From JBDWFY01 sp965275915 (GTDB lineage Bacteria; Pseudomonadota; Alphaproteobacteria; Rhizobiales; Stappiaceae): a DNA stretch of 64,000 bases. Below the pieces are notes generated by a model, which worked only from the letters and a program-made list of their open reading frames with translations, searched no databases and was not told the DNA's origin. The DNA lies in assembly GCA_965275915.1 (NCBI GenBank), contig CBDHYI010000008.1, forward strand, positions 806,001-870,000, in the 5' to 3' direction. Within the stretch, counting starts at the first letter, position 1; each line of letters starts with the position of its first letter. The translations under genes and the position numbers were made by a program. This document shows positions 1 through 8,292 of this stretch, piece by piece.

Positions 1-1278
1 GTATTGAAACTGGGTGCGGCTTATGTGCCGCAGCATGTGGGCGTGGCACCGGAAAACACGCTGAAGCACATTGCCGGGGTGACCGGTGCAAAGGTGATTC
101 TGACCGTTTCCGATTTGCGGCACATGGTGCCCGTTGCCATGGGGCAGGTCTGTCTGTCGATCGATGAGATGATGCAACAGCCGCTTGGCCGGGATGGGGC
201 AGCCTTTATTCCCGAAGACCCGGCGCGTCCAGATGACCGTTGCTTTGTTCTGTTTACATCAGGAACCACAGGTGTGCCCAATGGGGTGCAGGTCACGCAT
301 CGCAATGTCTGCAATATCCTTCAGACGGCACCGGGTGATCTGGGCATCCGACCGGGCATGAAAGTCGCGCAGTTGCTGTCGATTGCCTTCGACATGGCCG
401 CGTGGGAAATCCTAGGGTGCCTCTCAAACGGCGGCACGCTTATTGTTCGTGGCAAGAACTTTCAGACGGCAGCCGAACAGGCCGATGTCGTCATTGCCAC
501 ACCGTCCATCCTGTGCTCGCTCGATGCGTCACGGTGCCGGAACGTGAAGGTTGCCGCTGTTGCCGGCGAGCCGTGTCCTCGTCCACTTGCGGATACCTGG
601 TCGCAGTTCTGCACATTCTATAATTCCTGCGGACCGACAGAGACCACCATTATCAATACGGCCGAACCGCACTACCCGTCAAAACCGGTTCTCAGCATCG
701 GGCGTCCGACTCCAAACAACACGGTTTACATCCTGAATGAACATATGCAGCCCTGTCGGATCGGAGAGATCGGGGAAATGTGGGCAGGCGGCGACTGCGT
801 AACGGCCGGATATCTCGCCAACGACATACTCACAGCCGAACGATATCGGCCCGATCCGTTTCTTGGCGGCGGGCGGATGATGTTCAGGACCCGGGATCTC
901 GGTCGCTGGACCGCCGAGGGTGAGTTGCAGCATTTCGGGCGGGTTGACGACCAGGTGAAAATCCGTGGTTTCCGGGTTGAGCTCGATGGCGTTTCCTCAG
1001 TGCTTGAATCGGTAAAGGGGTGCACGCAGGCGGTCACCCTGAAATATGACGACCGCACGCTGGTGTCCTTTGTTAGTCCGTTGACGTTCGATCATGCCGC
1101 GGCCGAAGAGGCGATGAACAAGAGACTGCATTACTATTGCATTCCCAAATTCATCTTTGTCCTTGACGACATTCCGCGCACGCCGCGCGGCAAGCTCGAC
1201 AAGCGCCTGCTGCTTGAAATGGCGAAAGAGCACGCGATCGGCCGGCAGGAAGCGGTGTGTGAAGGGGAGGAGGCCTGA
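1..1278 (+). CDS. Adenylate-forming (NRPS-like) enzyme, 5' end outside window
   Basis: This is the C-terminal 425 residues of an AMP-forming adenylation enzyme; the frame is open at base 1, so the start is outside. Such enzymes activate a carboxylic or amino acid as acyl-AMP. Visible core motifs in order are the phosphate loop LFTSGTTGVPNG (about residue 84), FDMAAWEI, NSCGPTETT, FRTRDLGRW, GRVDDQVKIRGFRVE and the C-terminal lysine in TPRGKLDKRL. The opening KLGAAYVP is typical of NRPS A domains rather than of fatty acyl-CoA ligases. No carrier domain follows: TGA at 1276 directly abuts the ATG of the next gene, so the two are surely co-transcribed. A partner carrier protein or a CoA thioester product is not visible. 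Family assignment is firm, substrate unknown. Confidence 0.9.
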   Translation, partial: VLKLGAAYVPQHVGVAPENTLKHIAGVTGAKVILTVSDLRHMVPVAMGQVCLSIDEMMQQPLGRDGAAFIPEDPARPDDRCFVLFTSGTTGVPNGVQVTHRNVCNILQTAPGDLGIRPGMKVAQLLSIAFDMAAWEILGCLSNGGTLIVRGKNFQTAAEQADVVIATPSILCSLDASRCRNVKVAAVAGEPCPRPLADTWSQFCTFYNSCGPTETTIINTAEPHYPSKPVLSIGRPTPNNTVYILNEHMQPCRIGEIGEMWAGGDCVTAGYLANDILTAERYRPDPFLGGGRMMFRTRDLGRWTAEGELQHFGRVDDQVKIRGFRVELDGVSSVLESVKGCTQAVTLKYDDRTLVSFVSPLTFDHAAAEEAMNKRLHYYCIPKFIFVLDDIPRTPRGKLDKRLLLEMAKEHAIGRQEAVCEGEEA

Positions 1279-2601
1279 ATGTCCATGTCTTCAGCTGAAC
1301 GAACCACTCTTGCCCCTTCCTATGGCGGCTGGCGGCGGGTGACGCGGCATCCGTCCTTTATGGAATACCAGCGGCTCATTCTGCTCGTCTTCATTGTCAA
1401 CGCCGTCATTCTTGTCTGGGGCATCGACAGCCGGACCTGGTGGAATACGGATGGTTTTGCGCTCGACCGGATCGGCGACATGGCGCTGTTCAACTTTGCC
1501 CTTGGTATCCTGATCCGTCAGCAGCGGGTGATCAACTTTCTGTTCTGGCTTGCGACCCGCATTCCGACGTCATGGCCGCTTTGGATCCGCTGGGGTGCCG
1601 GGAAGGTGTTTCATTTTGGCGGCCTTCATATTGGCGGCAATGTTACCGGATCGCTCTGGTTTACGCTCCTGCTGGCCGGAATGGGATATAACTATGCTCT
1701 TGAGGCCGGACAGGTTTCGGCTCTGACCCTTGGTCTGACGGCGGTGATGCTGGCTTTACTTGCAGTGATGATCGTAACGGCTTTAAGCACCATCCGGGCC
1801 CGGCTTCACAATCTTTTTGAGCGGACCCACCGCTTTGTCGGCTGGACGGTTCTGGCGCTGTTTTGGGCGCAGACAGTATCGATTGTGAGCGACACTGGCG
1901 GCACATTGACCGGATCTCCGGCATTTTGGATCTTGTGTGTGATCACGCTTTCGATCCTCTCGCCCTGGCTGACCCTCAAGAAAGTGCCGATTGAGGCCGT
2001 AAAGCCGTCCGATCACGCGGTTTCAATCCGGTTCAATTACGGCGATACGCCGTTTCCCGGTTCGTCCAATGCGATCAGTCTTAATCCGCTGCTTGAATGG
2101 CATTCCTTTGCCAATATCGCGACACCGGGAGAGGAGGGGTATCGGCTGATTGTCTCCCGCGCGGGTGACTGGACCGGCCGCTTTATCGACAACCCGCCGT
2201 CCCATGTCTGGGTCAAGGGCATCACCACGTCCGGTGTGGCCCGGATCGAGGTTCTCTTCAAGAAAGTGGTCTATGTGGCGACCGGAAGCGGTATCGGCCC
2301 GGTCATGCCGCACCTTCTTGCGAAAGATGTGCCGATCAGGCTGATCTGGTCGACACGCTCGCCGCGGAAGACTTATGGCGACGACCTTATCGAAGAGATT
2401 CTGGCGGCCAGTCCGGATGCCCTGATCTGGGATACCGATGCCAGGGGCAAGCCGGATCTGTCGCAACTGGCTCTGCAGGCCGTTCGTGCATTTGATGCGG
2501 AAGCTGTGATCTGCATCGCCAATCAGAAACTGACGCGCAAAGTGGTGCATGACATGGAAAGCCTCGGCATTCCCGCTTATGGCGCCATTTGGGACAGTTA
2601 A
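1279..2601 (+). CDS. Six-TM ferric-reductase-like (TmpA-like) membrane oxidoreductase
   Basis: A 440-residue integral membrane protein. About six hydrophobic segments fall at residues 29-48, 67-94, 119-138, 145-166, 183-203 and 212-229; the last 200 residues are soluble and contain VYVATGSGIGPVMPHLL (about 331-347), which resembles the nucleotide-binding glycine loop of ferredoxin-reductase/ferric-reductase domains. Histidines occur in HFGGLHIGG and HNLFERTHRFVGW and could be haem ligands, but the classical spacing is not evident. The arrangement recalls the fungal TmpA/TmpB proteins, in which such a membrane flavoprotein-like part is fused to or acts near an adenylation domain; here the adenylation enzyme is encoded immediately upstream with no gap. 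The enoyl-CoA hydratase starts 3 bases after the stop. Redox activity is inference. Confidence 0.75.
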   Translation: MSMSSAERTTLAPSYGGWRRVTRHPSFMEYQRLILLVFIVNAVILVWGIDSRTWWNTDGFALDRIGDMALFNFALGILIRQQRVINFLFWLATRIPTSWPLWIRWGAGKVFHFGGLHIGGNVTGSLWFTLLLAGMGYNYALEAGQVSALTLGLTAVMLALLAVMIVTALSTIRARLHNLFERTHRFVGWTVLALFWAQTVSIVSDTGGTLTGSPAFWILCVITLSILSPWLTLKKVPIEAVKPSDHAVSIRFNYGDTPFPGSSNAISLNPLLEWHSFANIATPGEEGYRLIVSRAGDWTGRFIDNPPSHVWVKGITTSGVARIEVLFKKVVYVATGSGIGPVMPHLLAKDVPIRLIWSTRSPRKTYGDDLIEEILAASPDALIWDTDARGKPDLSQLALQAVRAFDAEAVICIANQKLTRKVVHDMESLGIPAYGAIWDS

Positions 2602-2604
2602 GCT

Positions 2605-3381
2605 ATGGCGGAATACGAAACCATCCTTGTTGAGCGGACGGACAGAGTGATGACCGTCCGCCTCAATCGCCCCGAGGCGCTGAACGCCTTGAACACACAG
2701 GTGCAGGAGGAGGTGCTGGATGCGCTCCTTCCGCTGGACCCCGATCCGGAGGTCGGTTGTTTCATTCTGACCGGAAATGACCGGGCTTTCGCCGCCGGTG
2801 CGGACATTGTCGAACTCCGGGCGCAGGACCATATGAGCATGTACCGGTCGAACTTCTTTGAAGGCTGGGACCGCTTCGCGGCGCTCAGAACGCCAAAGAT
2901 TGCAGCCGTCTCCGGTTATGCGCTCGGCGGAGGGTGCGAGCTCGCGATGATGTGTGATCTTATCTTCGCAGCGGAAAATGCCCGTTTCGGCCAGCCGGAA
3001 CTCAAGATCGGTGTGATCCCCGGCATTGGCGGTTCTCAGCGGTTAACCCGTCTGATCGGGCGGGCCAGGGCGATGGATATGATCCTGACCGGCCGGATGA
3101 TCGACGCCGCGGAGGCGCTGCAGGCCGGCCTTGTTTCCCGCGTTGTTCCGAAAGGCCGGCTTGAAACAGAAGCAATGGAAGCGGCCCAGACGATAGCCGG
3201 TTATTCAAAACCGTCCGTCATGATGGCGCGGGAATGTGTTGCGATGGCGGAAGAGACCGGGCTGGCAGAGGGGATGCGGTTTGAGCGTCGCGTCTATCAC
3301 GCCATTTTCGGAACGGCAGACAAGAATGAGGGAATGGACGCTTTCCTTGAGAAGCGTATGCCGGATTTTTCGGGTCGCTGA
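2605..3381 (+). CDS. Enoyl-CoA hydratase/isomerase (crotonase) family
   Basis: A 258-residue crotonase, the usual length for the family, expected to hydrate or isomerise an enoyl-CoA in the cytoplasm. The oxyanion-hole segment AFAAGADIVEL lies near residues 62-72, followed by GYALGGGCELAMMCD and FGQPELKIGVIPGIGGSQRL; both glutamates that act as acid/base in rat enoyl-CoA hydratase (in GGCELA and GQPE) are kept, so hydratase activity is likely. The ATG is 3 bases after the stop of the membrane oxidoreductase gene, so it belongs to the same transcript as the adenylation enzyme. That context suggests a CoA-thioester substrate made or used by the upstream pair, but ordinary beta-oxidation is an alternative. 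Confidence 0.9.
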   Translation: MAEYETILVERTDRVMTVRLNRPEALNALNTQVQEEVLDALLPLDPDPEVGCFILTGNDRAFAAGADIVELRAQDHMSMYRSNFFEGWDRFAALRTPKIAAVSGYALGGGCELAMMCDLIFAAENARFGQPELKIGVIPGIGGSQRLTRLIGRARAMDMILTGRMIDAAEALQAGLVSRVVPKGRLETEAMEAAQTIAGYSKPSVMMARECVAMAEETGLAEGMRFERRVYHAIFGTADKNEGMDAFLEKRMPDFSGR

Positions 3382-3437
3382 TCTGTTGTCATAAGGGGGC
3401 AAGTGTTCGATAAGAGGCGGAACACGCGAGGACTCAA

Positions 3438-4004
3438 ATGGCAAAGCAATTTCCGAAGCTTGATTTCTATCTGCGAGAATTTATCGGTCGCCAGCAGATC
3501 TTTTTCACTGGATCGGCGACCGATTCCAGCCGGGTGAATATCTCGCCGCGCAGCACGGATCTTTTTCGGATCGTAGATGACAACAGCGTTCTTTATCTGG
3601 ACCGCATCGGAAGCGGCAACGAGACCGCGGCCCATATGCTGGCCGACGGTCGCATGACGATCATGTTCTGCGCGCTGGACGGCAAGCCCATGATCCTGCG
3701 CCTTTACGGACACGGGCGGATTATCGTGCGGGGGAGTGATGACTATAACACGTACCTGTCGGACCTGTTCGGCAATGAAGAAGTTCGCGGCGCGCGTCAA
3801 ATCGTGAAACTCGATTTTGACCTGGTCCAAACCTCGTGTGGATTCGGCGTGCCGCGTTTCGACTATCGCGAGGAACGCGACACGCTTGATCATTGGGCGG
3901 AGAACAAAACCGATCAGGAATTGCTGGATTATCAGGAACGGAAAAACCGGTTGAGTATGGACGGTTTGCCGACAGGACTCTTTGAAAAACAAAAAGCAGG
4001 CTGA
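3438..4004 (+). CDS. Pyridoxamine 5'-phosphate oxidase-fold family protein
   Basis: A 188-residue protein of the PNPOx-like split-barrel fold. The N-terminal half has the family pattern of a small flavin-binding barrel (segments FFTGSA, VNISPRSTDLFRIVDD, LYLDRIGSGNETAAHM, MTIMFCALDGKPMILRLYGHG), followed by a region ending in TSCGFGVPRFDYREERDTLDHWAENK, typical of a widespread uncharacterised subgroup. These proteins often bind FMN or F420, but the cofactor and substrate cannot be read here. The ATG at 3438 follows AGGCGG-type sequence at 3416-3420 only loosely; a 56-base gap separates it from the enoyl-CoA hydratase, so co-transcription is possible but not shown. Its stop lies at the left edge of palindromic repeat 1. 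Confidence 0.8.
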   Translation: MAKQFPKLDFYLREFIGRQQIFFTGSATDSSRVNISPRSTDLFRIVDDNSVLYLDRIGSGNETAAHMLADGRMTIMFCALDGKPMILRLYGHGRIIVRGSDDYNTYLSDLFGNEEVRGARQIVKLDFDLVQTSCGFGVPRFDYREERDTLDHWAENKTDQELLDYQERKNRLSMDGLPTGLFEKQKAG

Positions 4005-4006
4005 GC

Positions 4007-4277
4007 CTAGGCTCAGGACCCATTCATTTCATCCATTGTGCGAGAGCAGATTTTGTTTTTGACAAGGCGGAAAGGCGCAGGAAACCATCCGGTTTTCAAG
4101 TCGTTCCAACGCCGTCAGGAACACAATATGCCTCGCCCTTCGGGTTTTGAAAGAAGTGTCCGCCTGAAGAAAACCAGGGCTCGCAAAGGTATCCGACCTT
4201 CGCTTCTCCCTGGTTCTCTCCATTCGAATACTTCTTTCAAAACAGAATTGCATGAAATGAATAGGTCCTGAGCCTAG
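4007..4277. repeat. Large imperfect palindromic intergenic repeat, copy 1
   Basis: The ends CTAGGCTCAGGACC (4007-4020) and GGTCCTGAGCCTAG (4264-4277) are perfect inverted repeats, and the complementarity continues inwards (CATTCATTTCATCCA against TGCATGAAATGAATA). Inside, TTTTGAAAGAAGTGTCCGCC (about 4145-4164) and CTTCTTTCAAAACAGAATTG (4231-4250) match copy 2 at 10657-10830. Relative to copy 2 the left half carries about 105 extra bases (about 4036-4140). It fills the gap between two convergent genes and contains no convincing coding sequence. Confidence 0.85.
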
Positions 4278-4280
4278 CAT

Positions 4281-4814
4281 TCAGAGGAATGTCTTGGGTG
4301 CAGGCAGCTTGGTCAGGTCCGGCCACTCGATCTTCTCGCTGGCGACGACGTGATCGAACATCTCCCTGTCAGCGAACTCGGTCACCTGGCCGCCCATGCG
4401 TTTGTAGAATTTCTTTGCCGGCAAATTGGTTGTGATCACCCAAAGATGCGCCGATGTCCGGCCAAGCCGCAAAAGCTGTTCGGCCGCTGCAACCAGCAGA
4501 TTGGATCCGATGCCCCGGTGCTTGAAGTCCGGGCGGGTATGAAAATTGTCGATATAGGGGTCCGGCCTGCACCAGATTGAAATGAAACCGACCAGTTCCC
4601 CGTCCAGCTCCGCGACCATGACGACGTCATCGGATGTTATCTCAAGATTGGTCCAATGGGTTTCAAGCTCGATACCGACTGGCTCACCAAGGTAATCCGC
4701 CGGCAGAATACCGGCATAGGCCGAGCGCCAGCTGTCCGCCTGCAATGCCGCGATTGTGGGGCGGTCGGCATCCCGAGCCGGCCTTATATGGACTTTTTCG
4801 CTCTCATTTCTCAT
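4281..4814 (-). CDS. GNAT family N-acetyltransferase
   Basis: A 177-residue single-domain acetyltransferase of the GNAT fold. The N-terminal VHIRPARDADRPTIAAL is the usual first strand and helix; VAELDGELVGFISI forms strands 3-4; the acetyl-CoA pyrophosphate loop appears as RPDFKHRGIGSNLL (Q/RxxGxG type) at about residues 94-107; NLPAKKFYKRMGGQV is the C-terminal alpha-4/beta-5 segment. The acceptor substrate cannot be read from sequence. The stop lies 4 bases outside repeat copy 1. It is convergent with the PNPOx-like gene and divergent from the outer membrane barrel gene, so it is probably monocistronic. Confidence 0.88.
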   Translation of the reverse strand: MRNESEKVHIRPARDADRPTIAALQADSWRSAYAGILPADYLGEPVGIELETHWTNLEITSDDVVMVAELDGELVGFISIWCRPDPYIDNFHTRPDFKHRGIGSNLLVAAAEQLLRLGRTSAHLWVITTNLPAKKFYKRMGGQVTEFADREMFDHVVASEKIEWPDLTKLPAPKTFL

Positions 4815-5120
4815 TCGGGCATCCTATCGTGCCGACATGCGGCGATCTCACCTGAAAAGCGTTTTGTTTGCAAGGGTTTGATGACGTTGCGGGCAATGCT
4901 TGCGGCGGATACCCAATGTTCAGGATCGGCACTCGAATTGCAAGCACTCTTGACGACATCTGTCAGGGCGCGGGGACTGCGGCTCCTCAACTTATCAACG
5001 AAAAAGTGGAATTAACACCATATTGTTGCAGTATCGCCACATATCGGCCTTCCAAATAATCGCGGATCATCTTATGAATAAGATGAACGAACTGACATCA
5101 TTTAAAGGCGCTTTGCGGCA
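4815..5120. other. Intergenic region, divergent promoters
   Basis: These 306 bases separate the divergent GNAT and outer membrane protein genes and must hold both promoters. The last 60 bases are AT-rich and an AAAGGCG stretch before the ATG at 5121 can act as ribosome binding site. I see no further gene or structured RNA. Confidence 0.5.
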
Positions 5121-6398
5121 ATGCGATCTTATCTTCGTGCGACACTTCTTGCGGGCATTACAGGCCTGACATTCACCCAGGCAGCTTACGCGTTTGAAGG
5201 GGTTATTCCCGGTGCGGAGAAGATCACCAGCCAGACCAGCGTTTACGACTGGACCGGTTTTTATCTCGGCGTTGGCGGCGGGACAGCGTATATCCTTGAC
5301 GAGATGACTCTTCCCTCTATCGGCGCCTCATCCAGTTCCGGTGTCGGTGGCCGTGGCTTTTTCGGTAAGCTGACGGCCGGTTACGATTACGCTTTCTCAA
5401 ACGGGTTTGTCGTCGGCGGTGCAATCGCCGCCCGCTACAGCGATGTGGAAACGTCCTTGACCATACCCGCTTTCGGTTTTACCGCTGACATTGAAGCCGA
5501 TTACGGGGTCGATGTTACCGGCCGCGTCGGCGTCGAGCTGACACCCCGGACCATTGCCTATGTGCTTGGCGGTTACAGCTATCAGCATTTTGAGTTCAAC
5601 TCATCGGTTGCCGGGGCATCGACGGATTGGCATGACAACGGATTTGTCGCCGGCGTGGGCTTTGAGACCGCCGTGCGCAACAATTGGACCTGGAGTTCGG
5701 AATATCGCTATGCGCAATATAGCGGCGAAAGCATCAGTGCTTTTGGCGGCGCATCGATCGACCCGGTGATCCATTCATTTCATTCGAGCGTGAATTACCG
5801 TTTTGGCGCCGGCCCGACGGAGCGCGAGCGTGAGCCGTTCCAGCACACATGGACAGGCATAAAACTGGGCGGTGCGATCAGCGGCGGCATATCGGTCAGC
5901 GATGTGTCCAGCAGTATCGGCGGCGCGACCTTCGACGGCCTTGCCACGGAAGGCTATCTTGGCGAAGTCAGCATCGGCTATGACCACGAATTCGGAAAGC
6001 GCTGGGTGGCAGGCGTTCAATTGGCAGCGCAGTATGTTGAATCGTCAGCTTCGGCGACGGTAGCCGGGGTGACTGTGGCAGCCAAGGCCGATGATTTTGG
6101 TTTCGATGCGCTGGCGCGCGTCGGCTATAAATTCAACGATTACACGCTTGGCTACGTGATCGGTGGCTATAGCTGGCAGAACCTGTCGGCGTCGATCTCA
6201 ACACCTGCGATCACTGAAGAGGATGGGGTCAGCGGCTTCTCGATCGGCACGGGTTCGGAGTTTGCTCTGAGCGAAAAGTTGTCGACCTTTGTAGAATACC
6301 GGTACACCCAGTATGAAGATGTCAATCTGGGGTCGGTTGCTACTCTGGAACCCATAAGCCACACGGTTCGGCTCGGCGCGAAGTTCAAGCTTTACTGA
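5121..6398 (+). CDS. Tandem two-barrel outer membrane protein (Omp25/OmpA-like barrel)
   Basis: A 425-residue outer membrane protein with a signal peptide (hydrophobic stretch to about residue 24, cleavage likely after QAAYA). It contains two homologous eight-stranded barrel units: the first starts at DWTGFYLGVGGG (about residue 43) and ends at SSVNYRFG (about 231), the second starts at HTWTGIKLGGAISGG (about 243) and ends at VRLGAKFKLY. Both repeat the same internal pattern (GYDYAFSNGFVVGG / GYDHEFGKRWVAGV, YVLGGYSYQ / YVIGGYSWQ, EYRYAQY / EYRYTQY). The WTGFYxG start and aromatic C-terminal residue are hallmarks of alphaproteobacterial surface barrels. Most family members have a single barrel, so the duplication is notable. 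Function is probably structural or adhesive. Confidence 0.9.
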   Translation: MRSYLRATLLAGITGLTFTQAAYAFEGVIPGAEKITSQTSVYDWTGFYLGVGGGTAYILDEMTLPSIGASSSSGVGGRGFFGKLTAGYDYAFSNGFVVGGAIAARYSDVETSLTIPAFGFTADIEADYGVDVTGRVGVELTPRTIAYVLGGYSYQHFEFNSSVAGASTDWHDNGFVAGVGFETAVRNNWTWSSEYRYAQYSGESISAFGGASIDPVIHSFHSSVNYRFGAGPTEREREPFQHTWTGIKLGGAISGGISVSDVSSSIGGATFDGLATEGYLGEVSIGYDHEFGKRWVAGVQLAAQYVESSASATVAGVTVAAKADDFGFDALARVGYKFNDYTLGYVIGGYSWQNLSASISTPAITEEDGVSGFSIGTGSEFALSEKLSTFVEYRYTQYEDVNLGSVATLEPISHTVRLGAKFKLY

Positions 6399-6429
6399 CC
6401 CTTGATCCGATTTGTTCGGTGATCGGCGC

Positions 6430-6797
6430 TCATCTGGCTTTGGGCTTCGTGGCGTCATACGCTTGTCCTTTCGTGTGCCAGATAACGGGCACGTCTGTCC
6501 AGGACGGCACCGTTTCGGCGCGAAATCCAAGCGTCTTGCCTCTGGCAAGTGTCGGAAAGGCCTTGATCGCCTTCCGGTGAGTGCCCTGATACAGAACCGC
6601 TTCATCGCCAGCTCATCTTCCCAGACCGTCATGGTGTGGTGTATGCCGTTGATTTTTCTCGCTTCTGCGGAGATGTTGCCCGGCGCCTGCCGTGCCTGTT
6701 GCATAACGGGAATGGCCAGGAACCAAAAACGGAAATACTGAAAGATGTTTTTGGGGCGCAGGCCGGTGATCGAAATATACACGTGGTTGTTTCCCAT
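6430..6797 (-). pseudogene. Frameshifted monooxygenase-like (CrtA/DUF3291-type ferredoxin-fold) gene
   Basis: On the minus strand a protein starts at ATG 6797 with MGNNHVYISITGLRPKN and runs in one frame to HHTMTVWEDELAMK; a single-base shift near 6602 then gives a continuous second part, AVLYQGTHRKAIKAFPTLA, followed by GKTLGFRAETVPSWTDVPVI and a stop at 6430-6432. Joined, the product would be about 122 residues and follows the pattern of dimeric alpha/beta-barrel proteins of the spheroidene-monooxygenase-like/DUF3291 group (HHTxxVWxD, then GTH, then FP..A.GKT.GF). Loss of one G in the run AAG-GCG would explain the shift. It is either a decayed gene or a sequencing error. Family placement is tentative; the frameshift itself is clear. 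Confidence 0.7.
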
Positions 6798-7371
6798 CGG
6801 TCCATCGATTTTTTTCGGCAAGCTGCCGGTGGACGCTCGCAGCCGCCATCTTTTTACGTATGTCATCCTGCTTTTGGATTGGATCGTTCGCCGGGGCAGA
6901 TTTCGCGCTAACCGTTTGTGCGGTACAGTTGTGCTGATGCGACAAGCCGCTTCAGCACTTCAAAGACCGCAAGCGAATCCGATCCCGGTCAAGGGTTATC
7001 ATTCCGGTGCGTTGCGCGGTGCGCACCGATCATGAAGAGCATCGGTATTCGTCCCGCGTGAGTGTTTCCACCGGAAGCGGGTTGACCGGCTGGGCCCGAC
7101 CAAGTCTGACGGCAACGCACCCGGATGCGACGGTCGGACCGCAGGACAGGCGCGCGGTTCACTTTACGCGCAAGCCCTGGCCGGGCCGGAACACCGGATG
7201 CGTTCTCGGTTTGAAAAGATCGGCAAGGGGAAGAAGTCGCCTGTCTTATGATTTTCCTGACTATGACAGCTTAGCAGGCCGTTGCCCGGTTTCAGCCGAC
7301 GCATTTGCGACATATAAGGGAGTAAACTGACGGGCCGCTACGCCTGTGTCCGATTGCCGGAGGCTTTACCA
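6798..7371. other. Intergenic region without recognised gene
   Basis: These 574 bases lie between the frameshifted minus-strand gene and the secreted barrel gene. Open frames here (for example 7007-7330 on the plus strand) have arginine-rich, low-complexity translations without a ribosome binding site and look spurious. A short inverted repeat CGGTGCG..CGCACCG lies near 7010-7028. I see no tRNA or known riboswitch. Confidence 0.4.
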
Positions 7372-7875
7372 ATGATTTCAATCAGCAGTCGAGTTTTGTT
7401 GGCAGCACTTTTCAGCCTTCTTTCAACGCCCTGGGCTCATGCGCTGTCCGATGATGTCTACTGCAGCCCGATCACCCTGAAAGGATCTTCCAAAGACCGA
7501 AAAGTCTCTTATGTCGATGCCGGAGAAAAAGGACTTTCTGCGGGGGATATGCGGATCGGTTCGCGCAGTTTGCTCGATGAGACGGGAACGATCATTGGCA
7601 AGATGCGCTGGATTGCGACGTTTATGGAGCCGGCTGAGGATGGTGCTGCGGGCATTTCGACTGCAACGCGCTATTTCGAGCTTCCGAAGGGGACGGTCTT
7701 TGCGATCGGTCTGCATCGGATCGATCATCCGTTTGCCGATGCCGGCGTGCCGTCAATCGGTCCGGCCAATGCCGCAATCACCGGCGGGACCGGCGCTTAT
7801 GAAGATGCCACAGGATATATCTCTTTTACCCCCGGAGAAGAGCCAAGCTACGAATTTGACATGCAGTGCGGTTAA
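7372..7875 (+). CDS. Secreted allene-oxide-cyclase-like beta-barrel protein
   Basis: A 167-residue exported protein. The ATG at 7372 is chosen because GGAGG at 7359-7363 precedes it by 8 bases; an upstream TTG at 7354 lacks such a site. The signal peptide is MISISSRVLLAALFSLLST with cleavage likely after WAHA. The mature part shows the pattern of the allene oxide cyclase/dirigent-like barrel: GDMRIGSRSLLDETGTIIG, later ITGGTGAYEDATGYISFTP near the C-terminus, where the GGTGxYxxAxG element is the family hallmark. Function in bacteria is unknown; it may be a small-molecule-binding or scaffolding barrel. Two cysteines (in VYCSP and MQCG) could form a disulfide linking the termini. Confidence 0.75.
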   Translation: MISISSRVLLAALFSLLSTPWAHALSDDVYCSPITLKGSSKDRKVSYVDAGEKGLSAGDMRIGSRSLLDETGTIIGKMRWIATFMEPAEDGAAGISTATRYFELPKGTVFAIGLHRIDHPFADAGVPSIGPANAAITGGTGAYEDATGYISFTPGEEPSYEFDMQCG

Positions 7876-8055
7876 GAGCCGCTTTGTTATTTGCCGTTGC
7901 CGTCAGGATTTCAGCGGAGGCGCCTGCTATCGGCCATAACGCCACCAATCGGAACATTCGCAGCGCATCCCGCGAAAGCAGATTACCTTTGCGAGATGCG
8001 CGTAAAAACAGAGAGTTGGGGCATTTCACGTGATCCAATGATCGGGAGAATTGTC

Positions 8056-8292
8056 CTAGTTCAGATAGCCACCCCACTTTCCACGTCCGTCCAATCGCGT
8101 ATCAGTCTGCTGTCCGCCGGCATTCTCCGTTCCGGGCCCGAAGCTGTTATGCTGGGCGTCAACTGCGCCGAAGCCGATGAGAGCGGCCAACACGAGTGCG
8201 CCGACAAGGATTCCCCAGCGAGCGACGTTCGACTGTGTTTCCTGTGTTTCCTGTGTTTTCGGGCGTGATTCATTATACTCTATATCAGCCAT
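8056..8292 (-). CDS. Small single-pass membrane protein, LDGRGKWGGYL family, copy 1
   Basis: A 78-residue protein starting at ATG 8292, which has AAGGAG about 6 bases upstream on the minus strand. It has a hydrophilic N-terminus (MADIEYNESRPKTQETQETQ), one transmembrane helix (WGILVGALVLAALIGFGAV, about residues 26-44) and a polar C-terminal tail ending in TRLDGRGKWGGYLN. The tail ending is nearly identical to that of the neighbouring 75-residue protein at 8680-8907 (DPHLDGRGKWGGYLR), so the two are paralogues. By positive-inside reasoning the tail probably faces the periplasm, but that is inference. I do not recognise the family. Confidence 0.75.
   Translation of the reverse strand: MADIEYNESRPKTQETQETQSNVARWGILVGALVLAALIGFGAVDAQHNSFGPGTENAGGQQTDTRLDGRGKWGGYLN

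Noticed and set aside
2023..2832. Long open frame antisense to the membrane oxidoreductase and crotonase genes
   Set aside because: It is opposite to clear coding sequence, crosses a gene border and has an odd, His/Arg-rich translation.
7007..7330. Plus-strand gene in the 6.8-7.4 kb gap
   Set aside because: Arg-rich low-complexity translation, no ribosome binding site, no similarity to a known pattern.
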